DNA from: Desulfosarcina alkanivorans
GTDB taxonomy: Bacteria; Desulfobacterota; Desulfobacteria; Desulfobacterales; Desulfosarcinaceae
Assembly (NCBI RefSeq): GCF_009688945.1
Contig: NZ_AP021874.1
Location: 6,862,001 to 6,926,000, forward strand
DNA: 64,000 nt
Reading direction: 5' to 3'
In this document: positions 20,133-29,377 of the stretch, piece after piece
How positions within the stretch are numbered: the first letter of the stretch is position 1
How the letters are laid out: each line of letters starts with the position of its first letter
Position numbers and translations under genes: made by a program
Notes under the pieces: model-generated
Seen by the model: only the letters and a program-made list of their open reading frames with translations
The model's database searches: none
What the model was told of the DNA's origin: nothing

Positions 20133-20367
20133 CGCCATGGCCACGCCGACGCTGGCCGATAAAGGGGCAAAGATGCAAGTGTCACGATAGCCCAACCAGC
20201 GGCGGTATATGAAGATATCGGTCTTCTTATACCGCCGTATTATTTAAATGGTTCCAACTTATTTTACGCAACATCGGGGACTGACCTGGACCTCCACCTA
20301 TGCCGATACCTTATCCATCGATCAGGATATCGGTGCGATTGAGCCGAGCGGAACCAGGAAAGTTAGG
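20133..20367. other. Spacer with a long hairpin and an Ig-repeat remnant
   Basis: It holds the downstream part of the cassette B spacer, then a hairpin at 20201-20235 whose arms pair at 14 of 15 positions (GGCGGTATATGAAGA with TCTTCTTATACCGCC). No long T-run follows. From about 20281 to 20354 comes a fragment of the Ig-like repeat gene (L-T-W-T-S-T-Y-A-D-T-L-S-I-D-Q), cut by the Y1 element. The fragment matches about 47961-48030 of cassette D. Confidence 0.6.
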
Positions 20368-21477
20368 GAAAGTTAGGGACATCCATAAATTTATAAATTG
20401 ACATAATCATAACCACCATGTAAAAAGACACCCATGCCACGTCAATCCCGCATCGATGCACCTGGCGCGCTTCACCACCTGATCATCCGTGGTATCGAAC
20501 GAAAGGCTATTTTCAAAGACGACGCGGATCGGTATGGATTTATTGAAAGAATCGAGTCCATCTTTTCAGAGACCGATACCCCATGCTTTGCATGGGCGTT
20601 GATGTCCAATCATGTGCATCTTCTGACCCGCACTGCGCAGACCCCCCTGGCCACTTTAATGAGGCGGTTGCTCACCGGCTATGCGGTGGCATTTAATCGC
20701 AGGCATCATCGACATGGCCATCTTTTCCAGAATCGCTATAAATCCATCCTTTGTCAGGAAGACGCTTACCTGCTTGAACTGACCCGTTATATCCACCTGA
20801 ATCCACTGCGCGCCGGAATAGTCAAAGATATTGATGCGCTAAACGTTTATCCGTTCACGGGACACAGCGTCATCATGGGCATTCAAGATGCGAAATGGCA
20901 GAACACTGAAAAGATTCTCGGCATGTTCGCCAAATACAAGAAGACCGCTCGGAGAAAATATCGGGAGTTCGTGGAGGGGGGAATCGATGCCGGTCGCAGG
21001 CCTGAATTGGTGGGCGGCGGGTTGATTCGCAGTGTGGGGGGATGGAAACAAGCAAAAATTCTATTGAAGGGACAAGAGCGGGTGAAAGGCGATGAGCGGA
21101 TATTGGGCGACACCGATTTTGTCCAGGATGTGCTCAATCGGTGCAACGAAAATTATATGCGAAAATATCGATTGGCCGCTCAAGGGGTCGAGTTAGATAC
21201 CTTGTCCAAAGGCGTCGCTGCGTATTTCAATCTGACCTGTGATCGGTTGTATAGCCCCGGCCGTTATCCCGCCGTTGTGCAGGCTCGCAGTGTGCTTTGT
21301 TTCCTCGCTGTCCGCCAGTTGGGTCTGACAGCCACCGAACTGGCCCGAAAAATTGGATTGACCCAACCGGCAATCAGTATTTCTGTGAAACGGGGAGAGG
21401 GGATCGTCAAGGAAAGAAGGTTCGATATTTCAGACTTCTTACCGTAATTTATATATTTATGGATGTCCCTAAGGTTC
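20368..21477 (+). mobile_element. Y1-transposase element, copy 1 (1,110 bp)
   Basis: The element runs from GAAAGTTAGGGACATCC to GGATGTCCCTAAGGTTC; the ends are inverted repeats of about 32 bp with a few mismatches. All four copies have the same length between these ends. The outer sequence is repeated at both ends here: GGAAAGTTAG again on the left (from 20357) and CCTAAGGTT again on the right (to about 21486). The flanks come from different places in the Ig-protein gene, so no target duplication can be shown. Confidence 0.85.
20434..21447 (+). CDS. REP-associated tyrosine (Y1, IS200-like) transposase, copy 1
   Basis: A 337-residue protein. The N-terminal Y1 domain shows M-S-N-H-V-H-L-L (the HUH metal-binding motif), G-H-L-F-Q-N-R-Y-K-S and Y-L-L-E-L-T-R-Y-I-H-L-N-P, which contains the catalytic tyrosine. 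The C-terminal part (about 230-337) has a DnaA-like/HTH look with T-A-T-E-L-A-R-K-I-G-L-T-Q-P-A-I-S. This layout is that of the longer RAYT proteins, which act as single-strand DNA nucleases on palindromic ends. The protein is the same in all four copies, which indicates recent spread. Confidence 0.9.
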   Translation: MPRQSRIDAPGALHHLIIRGIERKAIFKDDADRYGFIERIESIFSETDTPCFAWALMSNHVHLLTRTAQTPLATLMRRLLTGYAVAFNRRHHRHGHLFQNRYKSILCQEDAYLLELTRYIHLNPLRAGIVKDIDALNVYPFTGHSVIMGIQDAKWQNTEKILGMFAKYKKTARRKYREFVEGGIDAGRRPELVGGGLIRSVGGWKQAKILLKGQERVKGDERILGDTDFVQDVLNRCNENYMRKYRLAAQGVELDTLSKGVAAYFNLTCDRLYSPGRYPAVVQARSVLCFLAVRQLGLTATELARKIGLTQPAISISVKRGEGIVKERRFDISDFLP

Positions 21478-22964
21478 CTAAGGTTCAAACAACCTTCACG
21501 GCCAATGCCGGTGGGTACGGCCTTCCGATCGATCCCGGTGTTTACACCGTTGCCGCCACGTTGTCGGATGGTCGCGTGGCAACAAAGCCGGTTACCATGG
21601 AAGACCAGAATATAAAAATCGATTTTACCCTGGCGGATTTCGAAACCGATCCCGTGCCGGAACTCAGCGTTTCAATTGAATCCGGCACCATTTATCGCGG
21701 ACAGACACTTCGGTTCACCTGGGCCAGTGCACACGCACAAGGCGTTTCCATCGATCAGGACATCGGTGCGGTTCCCGATAGCGGCGCCATTGAAGTATCG
21801 CCAGTCGAGGACACCGTGTATACGATCACCGCCGTTAACGAACACGGCAGCACATCCAGGACCATCAGCATTACGTTCATGGACGCCGATCCCCCGCCGA
21901 TCGTACAACTGACCGTCGACCCCGGGGAGATACCGGTCGGAGACAACGCCACCCTAACCTGGACCTCCACATATGCCGACACCTTATCCATCGATCAGGA
22001 TATTGGCACGGTCGAACCCAATGGAACAATGACGGTGGCCCCATCGTCATCAACAACTTACACCATCACGGCCACGGGTTCCGGAGGAACGGCCACGGCG
22101 AGCGCGGTCCTGACCGTAACCCATCTGATAACCCTGCAGATAACCGACCCACTGGAGGGGGCCTTTGTATCGGATGCGGCCGTAACCGTGAGGGGAACCA
22201 TTGCCCATGCCAACGGGCTTGAAACCGGCCTGATGGTCAACGGCATGCCCGCGATAATCGATGGTGGCCAGTTCACAGCCAATCACGTGCCGCTGATCCA
22301 GGGAGAAAATACCATTACGGCGACGGCGACGGATACTTCGGGCCTCACGTTATCGGATTCCATCACGGTCAATGGGGAAATGCCCGAGGATTATATCCGC
22401 CTGAGCGCTAGTCCGGTTTCGGGAACGTCGCCCTTTGAAACCACGCTGAGGATCGATAGCTCGTTTGCCGTCGCTTCAGTCCAGATGACCTATTTCGGGC
22501 CGGATGACGTGACCTTCATGGATCAGACCATTGATGAATCCCGGGTGGAGATCATCACCAGCGGCGTTTATACCTTCAGTGTCGAGGTTACCGATCGGAA
22601 GGGGGAAATATATACCGATAGCGTGAGCGTGGAAGTGGTGGACGCGGCGGCGCTGGACGGCCTGCTGCGGGATAAATGGGCGGGAATGAAGGCGGCCTTG
22701 ATGGCCGGTGATACTAAAAATGCCGTGACATTTTTTGTCTTTGAACGGCAGAATGCCTATAACCTTGTATTCGATGATCTATTGGACAACATCGGTGGCA
22801 TTATCTCAGCCACGGGAGAGCTTGAATCGTTTGAAACATCCGACGGTCAGGCACGCTATACCATAAGCTATCCCATCACCGTCGACGGCGTCACCATCAC
22901 CGCCGGGACCTATGTCATTTTCGCTCAAGATACCGACGGGTTGTGGAAAATAAGGTTTTTTTAA
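21459..22964 (+). pseudogene. 5'-truncated Ig-like/NTF2 protein, cassette C (tail-1)
   Basis: The 5' end is replaced by the Y1 element. An ATG in the element end (21459) reads in frame through P-K-V-P-K-V into T-T-F-T-A-N-A-G-G-Y-G, the domain that follows the CAP domain in the intact protein (about nt 9148). Two Ig repeats with S-I-D-Q-D-I-G follow, then a beta domain and the tail-1 NTF2-like domain ending W-K-I-R-F-F. There is no signal peptide, so the product, if made, would stay in the cytoplasm. It is followed 19 bp later by the type 1 membrane protein gene, as in cassette A. Confidence 0.8.
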
Positions 22965-23342
22965 ACACATAAGGAAAAACCAAATGCATCCGTATTTCAA
23001 AGTTTTAATCACGATTGTGGCCATCGTTGTTACCTTTGTTAAATGTCGGGAGATAAAAGACAAACGCAAGAGAATAATTGTCATCATGGCGTTACTGCTG
23101 GCCATCAGTACATTTAGCAACCGGTCGATTTATTGGTTTTTATACTGGGACGGACCTTACTACGGACAGGTTGTAGATGCAGACACCGGAGAGCCCATCA
23201 AAGGGGCTTCTGTGGCCGGTATTTGGAAGTTTGAAGGTTTTATACTTTTTATTACTTCCCTTACCCATTTTGCCAATGCCAAGGAAACCGTAACCGATGC
23301 AGAGGGAAAATTTACGATCCCCCTAACCTCTATATGGCCTCC

Positions 23343-23861
23343 GGTTGTCAAGGAAAAAACTTCTCCCATGGATCGGAATAATCAATTTCTAAGCGAACCT
23401 CTTCCGTCTCTTTTCTCGGATTCCTTGACAAGCAATTCGTTGGTTCCGGCTTGCGTCTTCGGTCGCGAGCGTCAGCGCGTTTGGATAACGCGTCTGCACC
23501 AAACATCTATCAGGATTGACTGATTTGCCAGATGGTTCTTTGACAATCAGCGTGCCACCTTAAGGCGGCTTCAGAATATATTTCGATTCCCTTATTCCGG
23601 CGCAGTCAAAGGTATCGGCTCGTCCGACGGGCGGACGTCCAGTTAGGGTGTCACTCGGATAAGGGGCAGAACACGATCACCACCGGTCAAGCTATCCGTA
23701 TGCGTGGATGGAACCGAAAGGTGCCGCCAATCAAAGCATTGAGCTTCGGGCATCGGGTCCACTCTTTTTTCGCAGTCGGGCTGCATGTCTTAAATCGAGA
23801 GACTCAGATCCGCCCGTTTGATCTCAGTTATGCGATAAGTTGACACCTTCCGGTTCCACAT
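23343..23861. other. Non-coding end of the IS110-type element (candidate structured RNA region)
   Basis: About 520 bp downstream of the IS110 transposase gene with no supported gene, kept the same in copy 2 (from about 55231). It has local symmetry such as GCCACC-TTAA-GGCGGC near 23551-23566. In IS1111-type elements the bridge RNA is encoded in a non-coding end, so this is one of two candidate places for it; the other is 24906-25088. Confidence 0.4.
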
Positions 23862-24905
23862 CTATTGATCGAAGAATCGTTTCATGTTGAACGCCTCCTT
23901 GTTTTTGAGCATAAAGTAAATGGCCCGGCCCAGCTTGTGGGTGAAGATTCCCAGAGCCTTGCCTTTATTGTATTTGTGTTCCAGTTTGGAAACGAAATAC
24001 TTTGCCTGGGATGAATCCCTGAGCATGAGGATCGCGGCTTCCTTGATCGCCCATTTGAGATGGTGGTTGCCGATCTTCTTGTTGCTGTGCCCGGCCCACT
24101 TGCCGTCGGACTCTTTTACCGGCCGGATCAGCCTGGCATAGGATGAGAAATCCTGTACCCTGGGAAACCGCCTGACATCATGGACCTCGTACAGGATTAC
24201 CAGGGCCAGGATCTGCCCGACACCGGGGATTGAGCGCAGCAGATATAAAGTGTGGTAATCATGCTGGCGGGCGGTTTTTTCGATATGCCATTCAAGCTTT
24301 TTAAGAATCTGATTCATGGCATCGATCATGGCCAAGTCGACTTCGATGCTCTTTCTGACAGCCGGGTCTTCAAACCTTTCGGCGACACCGCCATGGTTGT
24401 ATTTGCGTGACAATTTTTTCCTGAACGCCGGCAGGTTGTACTGGGTATTGGTGTTGTTAATATGGGCTACCAGTTCGCTGCATCGTCTCGACAGATACAT
24501 GCGCCGGCGCAGCAGATCCCGTGTTGCCCGCCACTTGGCCGGATAGGGATAAGCGGTGGGAAAATTGCCGCCTTTGAGTAACATGGCGAGTTTGTAAGAA
24601 TCGATTTTATCGTTTTTGGTTTTGCCGCCGTGGATGGCTTTCATGTATAATGCGTGTCCAAGGACGAAATCGATTTTGTGATCGGCGCACAGATCGGCCA
24701 GCCAGTACCAGCAGAAGACACATTCAACACCGACAACAACGTCTTCGATAAACGGGAACACCAGTTCGAAAAAGAGTTCCGGGTCGGTTTTGATATTCAG
24801 GTGAACAACAATTTTTCCTTTATGGTCGAGGATGCAGACATACATTTTCCTGGCATGCAGATCGACACCGCAGTAATACTTGTGCTGTCGGTTGTAAAAT
24901 TTCAT
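23862..24905 (-). CDS. IS110-family transposase, copy 1
   Basis: I choose the ATG at 24905, with AGGAGG six bases before it, giving 347 residues; the open frame extends further upstream without support. The N-terminal RuvC-like DEDD domain shows G-V-D-L-H-A, G-V-E-C and K-N-D-K-I-D-S-Y-K-L-A. The C-terminal domain has L-L-R-S-I-P-G-V-G and a later S-N-K-K-I-G-N-H-H-L region (transposase_20), where the catalytic serine of this family lies. It looks intact. Such enzymes work with a bridge RNA that pairs with target and donor DNA. Confidence 0.88.
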   Translation of the reverse strand: MKFYNRQHKYYCGVDLHARKMYVCILDHKGKIVVHLNIKTDPELFFELVFPFIEDVVVGVECVFCWYWLADLCADHKIDFVLGHALYMKAIHGGKTKNDKIDSYKLAMLLKGGNFPTAYPYPAKWRATRDLLRRRMYLSRRCSELVAHINNTNTQYNLPAFRKKLSRKYNHGGVAERFEDPAVRKSIEVDLAMIDAMNQILKKLEWHIEKTARQHDYHTLYLLRSIPGVGQILALVILYEVHDVRRFPRVQDFSSYARLIRPVKESDGKWAGHSNKKIGNHHLKWAIKEAAILMLRDSSQAKYFVSKLEHKYNKGKALGIFTHKLGRAIYFMLKNKEAFNMKRFFDQ

Positions 24906-24978
24906 GATGTGCCTCCTTTTGCTTGGGTAAGTATTTGTTAGGGGTAACAAAAGTTTACCGTTGCAAGTGAAAGGGGGC

Positions 24979-25055
24979 AACCCATCATCATGTTTTCTGT
25001 TCGAGAATGGGGTATTAAAAAGCTCGTCGGAGAACAGGAAATATGATGATGGGTT
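24979..25055 (-). ncRNA. Long hairpin upstream of the IS110 transposase (candidate bridge RNA part)
   Basis: AACCCATCATCAT (from 24979) pairs perfectly with ATGATGATGGGTT (to 25055), and CTGTTC pairs further in with GAACAG, leaving a loop of about 20-30 bases. The structure lies in the leader of the transposase and is kept in the second IS copy (58439-58515). A GTTAGGGG at 24937-24944 is the reverse complement of CCCCTAAC at the insertion site (23320-23327), as a guide would be. Transcription is not shown. Confidence 0.45.
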
Positions 25056-26615
25056 TACACGACAGCCCCGTTTCTTTGGGAGGCCATAACTAGTATCATT
25101 TGCATTCACTTTCTGGCCCATGTCAGGACTGGATGAGATGAATCTTGTGGTGTTTAAGCCGGGGTATGATTCTCATCCGCCTGCGATACGCAGAAAGATG
25201 GAAAAGCCTGAAAATAATAAATACCCAACAACCGATGGTAAATATCATGTGGGAAAATTTGCTCACTGTAAAATTTGGAGAAAATGCAAAGTTAAGTTGA
25301 ATAAGACAATAAGTTTGGAAGAAAGAATGAAGGCGGTTGCTCGATGTGGAAGCAGATTGGGGGCGACGGGTGTTAATCGATCTAAAGTTTATAGCTTTCT
25401 AAAAGTAATCGAAAAAGAAAATCCGCATTTGAAATATCTTAGAGAAAAGAAATGAAGTGGTTTGAAATGTATACACAAAAGTAGTGGAGACCGATTGATG
25501 TGTAAATGGATAAAAAGAATATTCGTGTCAATGGTTTTATTTTGCCAGCTAATCTATCTGCCTGCTGCGATCGCTTATAAACCTGACGTACATATTAAAA
25601 TAACAGAAAATGCGGTGTTAGAAAGCCAGAGAGTTCAGTCAGCTCTGGAAGGGGCAGGATTGTTGCCGGCTGGTGGAGATTTAGAGCAGACAACATTAAA
25701 AGCAATGAATCTTTCAGAGTGGATTCAATATGGCGCGTCTTGGGAAGACAACATCCAAATCTGGTGGGGTGAACCGCAAGATATCGCTTTTTGTCATTTC
25801 TACAATCCTGTTACGAATCAGGGGTACACCCTTTCTTCAGGAACGGAGATCGGCCAATCTCTGATTGCACGTTCCCATGATTTCACGAACGAGTGGTCCT
25901 ATGAGATGGCAAAAAAGCTTTACTACGCAGCCTTGATTGGTGACAACAGTGAGATCCTGGATGGTGATATTACTCGAATGCGACCGGGATGGGTGCCTCA
26001 TCTTCTTGGTCCGATAACAGACATGACCGAAGAGGACAGAGATCAATACTTCGCTTGGACGCTGCAGGCTTTGGGTCATACACTCCATCTGATACAGGAT
26101 GCGTCGGTTCCTGCACATACAAGAAATGACCTCCATGGTCTATTAGAGCCTTATGAGGTATGGACAAATAATAAACTTAAATATTTGGAAGAAAACGATA
26201 TCTTCATTGGAGATGGATCCAACCCATGGACAAGCTGGAACCAACACACTGACATTATAGTACCAGACGTTTTTATGGACACAAATCAGCTCGACGCAAG
26301 TGACACAGAGCCTATTTCCGGATCAGGCCAGGGAATTGCTGAATATGCCTATGCCAATTTCATGAGTGAAGGTACAATTTTTACATATGACCTGCCGGTA
26401 AAACCTGATGATTCGGAATTTTTTACCAATTATCAAAGTGAAAATTTTAATCTTGATGTCAGGCCGGTGAACGGAAGGGATATGACTTTTGTGTACCTCA
26501 GAAATAAGCATCCCGGTGGCGTTGAACACCTGGCGTTGGCCGGTGTGCTTCACCCTCACCCGATTTCTTCTGCAATAAGCTACGATGTGAGGTGGACGAC
26601 TAATGATAGAAAAGT

Positions 26616-28179
26616 GTAAGCATTCACGGGGTACTTTGATGGTCCGATTGGCTTCGCAAGTCCCCGAAATCAATACACAAAAGTAAGGTTCCTAACCATC
26701 TGGAATAATTCAAAATAAATCTAGATTTTTCTTTTTGGCTATGATAGGGTGCTTTTCATGGCACTCAAAAGACCTTTTTCGGAACTCGATTGGCAACTGA
26801 CGCCAGAGCCGGTGCGTCATTACATCATGGCTCTGGAACGGACGCTTTTCGATATGGAACAGCGGATTGCACTCCACGAAAAACGGCTCGAGAAGCTCGA
26901 GGTTCGGACCCGGAAAAATTCTCACAACTCCAGCAAACCACCGTCTTCCGATCCACCTTTTGCGAGGAAGAAGAGAAAGCAAAAAAAGAGCAAAAAGGCT
27001 AAAGGCGGTCAGAAAGGCCATAAGCCGCACCAGCAGCAAGTGCTGGACCCGACCGAGAGCTATTGGTTGACCCCGCAACGTTGCTCATGCGGGCATTCGG
27101 CTTTCGATCAGGAAAAGATGAAAACGTTTTACGTACATCAACATATTGAGCTTCCCGAAATCGAAATGCAAGTCAATCACTATCTTCTCCAGCAATGCGA
27201 TTGCCCTAACTGCGGTAACGTGGTCAAAGCCATGCTGCCACCTGAGATGTCCACCGGTTACGGTCCTCGTTTTACCGCCTTTATCGGTGAACTGAGCGGC
27301 ATCAAGGGCATGAGCCGAAACGATGTCAAAAAGTTGTGCGAATCTGTATTAGACATTCCCATTGCCACCGGAACCATCCAGAAAATTGTCGACCGCACCT
27401 CAAATGCGCTATTGCCAGTCTACGAACGCATCGGCCAGATCGCCCGACGCTTTTGGTGTAACTACATCGACGAAACATCCTGGTTTAAGCAAAATGATCT
27501 GCACTGGCTGTGGGCCATGGTAAATGAACGGGTGGCATTTTATCGTATCGACCCACACCGGTCTAAGGCGGCCTTCGAAAACTTAATCCAGGATTGGAAC
27601 GGCATTCTGGTCAGTGATGGATACGGCCTATACCAAAAATGGGTGCACCGCCAAACCTGCCTGGCTCACCTGATCCGCAAGGCCGATGCCCTGACGGAAA
27701 GAAAGAAACCCGACCTTCGCCGCTTCGGAGAAATCGTCGCCGCCTGGCTGAGGCAACTGGTATCGTTTGCCAAAGAACCTCCCGACTCAAAACAGTGGTC
27801 GGATTTTTATACGTTCTTCTTGTTCACCGTCTCCCTTTGGGAGGAGGACAAGACCGATGCTGGTAGACTTGCCCGTCAGATCGTACGGGAAATGGACAGT
27901 CTGTGGACCTTTCTCGATCACCATGGCGTCGAACCTACAAATAATCGCGCTGAGCGGGCCTTACGTTTTGGTGTGCTGTGGCGAAAACGCAGTCTGGGAA
28001 CCCAAAGCGAAAAGGGTAATCGGTGGGTCGAGCGGATCTTGTCACTGAAAGAGACCTGCCGTTTAAATGAAAAGCCCACGTTCCCATTTCTCGTGGAATG
28101 TATTGCTTCCTACTTTCGTAATATAATGCCTGACCTTTCCTGGATTTGATTCATACGGGAATATCCCGTGAACGCGTAC
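26616..28179 (+). mobile_element. IS66-type insertion sequence, copy 1 (1,564 bp)
   Basis: Ends GTAAGCATTCACGGGG and, on the other strand, GTACGCGTTCACGGGA are imperfect inverted repeats starting with GTA, as in IS66. It is flanked by GAAAAGT (26609-26615 and 28180-28186), a 7-bp repeat rather than the usual 8. It holds a single transposase gene and no tnpA/tnpB accessory genes, like the ISBst12 subgroup. It sits in the cassette C PLC-like gene. Confidence 0.88.
26758..28149 (+). CDS. IS66-family transposase (ISBst12-like), copy 1
   Basis: 463 residues from ATG 26758 (a GTG at 26749 is also possible). A coiled N-terminus is followed by N-S-S-K-P-P-S-S-D, the leucine-zipper/HTH linker typical of IS66. 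A zinc-finger-like region (C-S-C-G-H and C-D-C-P-N-C) comes next, then the DDE core with Y-I-D-E-T-S-W, V-S-D-G-Y-G-L-Y and T-N-N-R-A-E-R-A-L-R. The length matches the subgroup. It appears intact. Confidence 0.9.
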   Translation: MALKRPFSELDWQLTPEPVRHYIMALERTLFDMEQRIALHEKRLEKLEVRTRKNSHNSSKPPSSDPPFARKKRKQKKSKKAKGGQKGHKPHQQQVLDPTESYWLTPQRCSCGHSAFDQEKMKTFYVHQHIELPEIEMQVNHYLLQQCDCPNCGNVVKAMLPPEMSTGYGPRFTAFIGELSGIKGMSRNDVKKLCESVLDIPIATGTIQKIVDRTSNALLPVYERIGQIARRFWCNYIDETSWFKQNDLHWLWAMVNERVAFYRIDPHRSKAAFENLIQDWNGILVSDGYGLYQKWVHRQTCLAHLIRKADALTERKKPDLRRFGEIVAAWLRQLVSFAKEPPDSKQWSDFYTFFLFTVSLWEEDKTDAGRLARQIVREMDSLWTFLDHHGVEPTNNRAERALRFGVLWRKRSLGTQSEKGNRWVERILSLKETCRLNEKPTFPFLVECIASYFRNIMPDLSWI

Positions 28180-28247
28180 GAAAAGTAAATGGGGATTACG
28201 CCGGTAAACTTATCCCCCGCGCCGTAGGTTATGCAGTGAAAGTTAGT

Positions 28248-29357
28248 GAAAGTTAGGGACATCCATAAATTTATAAATTGACATAATCATAACCACCATG
28301 TAAAAAGACACCCATGCCACGTCAATCCCGCATCGATGCACCTGGCGCGCTTCACCACCTGATCATCCGTGGTATCGAACGAAAGGCTATTTTCAAAGAC
28401 GACGCGGATCGGTATGGATTTATTGAAAGAATCGAGTCCATCTTTTCAGAGACCGATACCCCATGCTTTGCATGGGCGTTGATGTCCAATCATGTGCATC
28501 TTCTGACCCGCACTGCGCAGACCCCCCTGGCCACTTTAATGAGGCGGTTGCTCACCGGCTATGCGGTGGCATTTAATCGCAGGCATCATCGACATGGCCA
28601 TCTTTTCCAGAATCGCTATAAATCCATCCTTTGTCAGGAAGACGCTTACCTGCTTGAACTGACCCGTTATATCCACCTGAATCCACTGCGCGCCGGAATA
28701 GTCAAAGATATTGATGCGCTAAACGTTTATCCGTTCACGGGACACAGCGTCATCATGGGCATTCAAGATGCGAAATGGCAGAACACTGAAAAGATTCTCG
28801 GCATGTTCGCCAAATACAAGAAGACCGCTCGGAGAAAATATCGGGAGTTCGTGGAGGGGGGAATCGATGCCGGTCGCAGGCCTGAATTGGTGGGCGGCGG
28901 GTTGATTCGCAGTGTGGGGGGATGGAAACAAGCAAAAATTCTATTGAAGGGACAAGAGCGGGTGAAAGGCGATGAGCGGATATTGGGCGACACCGATTTT
29001 GTCCAGGATGTGCTCAATCGGTGCAACGAAAATTATATGCGAAAATATCGATTGGCCGCTCAAGGGGTCGAGTTAGATACCTTGTCCAAAGGCGTCGCTG
29101 CGTATTTCAATCTGACCTGTGATCGGTTGTATAGCCCCGGCCGTTATCCTGCCGTTGTGCAGGCTCGCAGTGTGCTTTGTTTCCTCGCTGTCCGCCAGTT
29201 GGGTCTGACAGCCACCGAACTGGCCCGAAAAATTGGATTGACCCAACCGGCAATCAGTATTTCTGTGAAACGGGGAGAGGGGATCGTCAAGGAAAGAAGG
29301 TTCGATATTTCAGACTTCCTACCGTAATTTATATATTTATGGATGTCCCTAAGGTTT
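28248..29357 (+). mobile_element. Y1-transposase element, copy 2 (1,110 bp)
   Basis: The same element as at 20368. The left side carries an extra GTGAAAGTTA just outside (from about 28236). The right side carries two more partial ends (CCTAAGGTTT and CTAAGGTTTC, to about 29380). The left flank is the cassette C PLC-like gene and the right flank is the Rhs gene, so sequence between them was lost or moved. Confidence 0.85.
28314..29327 (+). CDS. REP-associated tyrosine (Y1) transposase, copy 2
   Basis: 337 residues, the same protein as at 20434-21447, with the HUH motif in S-N-H-V-H-L and the tyrosine motif in R-Y-I-H-L-N-P. A few silent base changes separate it from copy 1. It appears intact. 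Confidence 0.9.
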   Translation: MPRQSRIDAPGALHHLIIRGIERKAIFKDDADRYGFIERIESIFSETDTPCFAWALMSNHVHLLTRTAQTPLATLMRRLLTGYAVAFNRRHHRHGHLFQNRYKSILCQEDAYLLELTRYIHLNPLRAGIVKDIDALNVYPFTGHSVIMGIQDAKWQNTEKILGMFAKYKKTARRKYREFVEGGIDAGRRPELVGGGLIRSVGGWKQAKILLKGQERVKGDERILGDTDFVQDVLNRCNENYMRKYRLAAQGVELDTLSKGVAAYFNLTCDRLYSPGRYPAVVQARSVLCFLAVRQLGLTATELARKIGLTQPAISISVKRGEGIVKERRFDISDFLP

Positions 29358-29377
29358 CCTAAGGTTTCTACTAAGGT

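Larger units (their letters stand above)
23328..25090 (-). mobile_element. IS110/IS1111-type insertion sequence, copy 1
   Basis: The insert lies between two halves of the membrane protein gene. A 10-bp inverted repeat, TATGGCCTCC (23333-23342) and GGAGGCCATA (25079-25088), lies just inside the ends, as in the IS1111 subgroup with subterminal repeats. There is one minus-strand transposase gene, about 530 bp of non-coding DNA beyond its 3' end and about 185 bp before its 5' end. Exact ends are uncertain by a few bases because IS110 elements make no clear target duplication. Confidence 0.75.
22984..25455 (+). pseudogene. Two-TM membrane protein with carboxypeptidase-regulatory-like domain, cassette C, split by IS110-type element
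   Basis: The paralogue of 10645-11340. The 5' part (22984 to about 23327) encodes the two TM segments and the start of the beta domain up to F-T-I-P-L-T; the open frame then runs into insertion DNA and stops at 23523. The 3' part resumes near 25091 (F-A-F-T-F-W-P-M-S-G-L-D-E-M) and ends at 25455. The gene differs clearly from the cassette A and E copies, while the insertion is nearly identical to the one in E. Confidence 0.8.
25498..28237 (+). pseudogene. PLC-like exported protein, cassette C (type 1), interrupted twice
   Basis: It starts at ATG 25498 (as in M-C-K-Y of cassette A) with a signal peptide ending A-A-I-A-Y and the PLC-type motifs H-F-Y-N-P and G-H-T-L-H-L-I-Q-D-A-S-V-P-A-H. The frame is broken at 26616 by an IS66-type element. 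Removing the IS and one copy of GAAAAGT restores the frame into D-Y-A-G-K-L-I-P-R-A-V-G-Y at 28187-28235, where a Y1 element cuts it. The shared C-terminal half and the 97-residue gene of this cassette are lost. Without removal the frame ends at 26619, just past the catalytic region. Confidence 0.85.
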
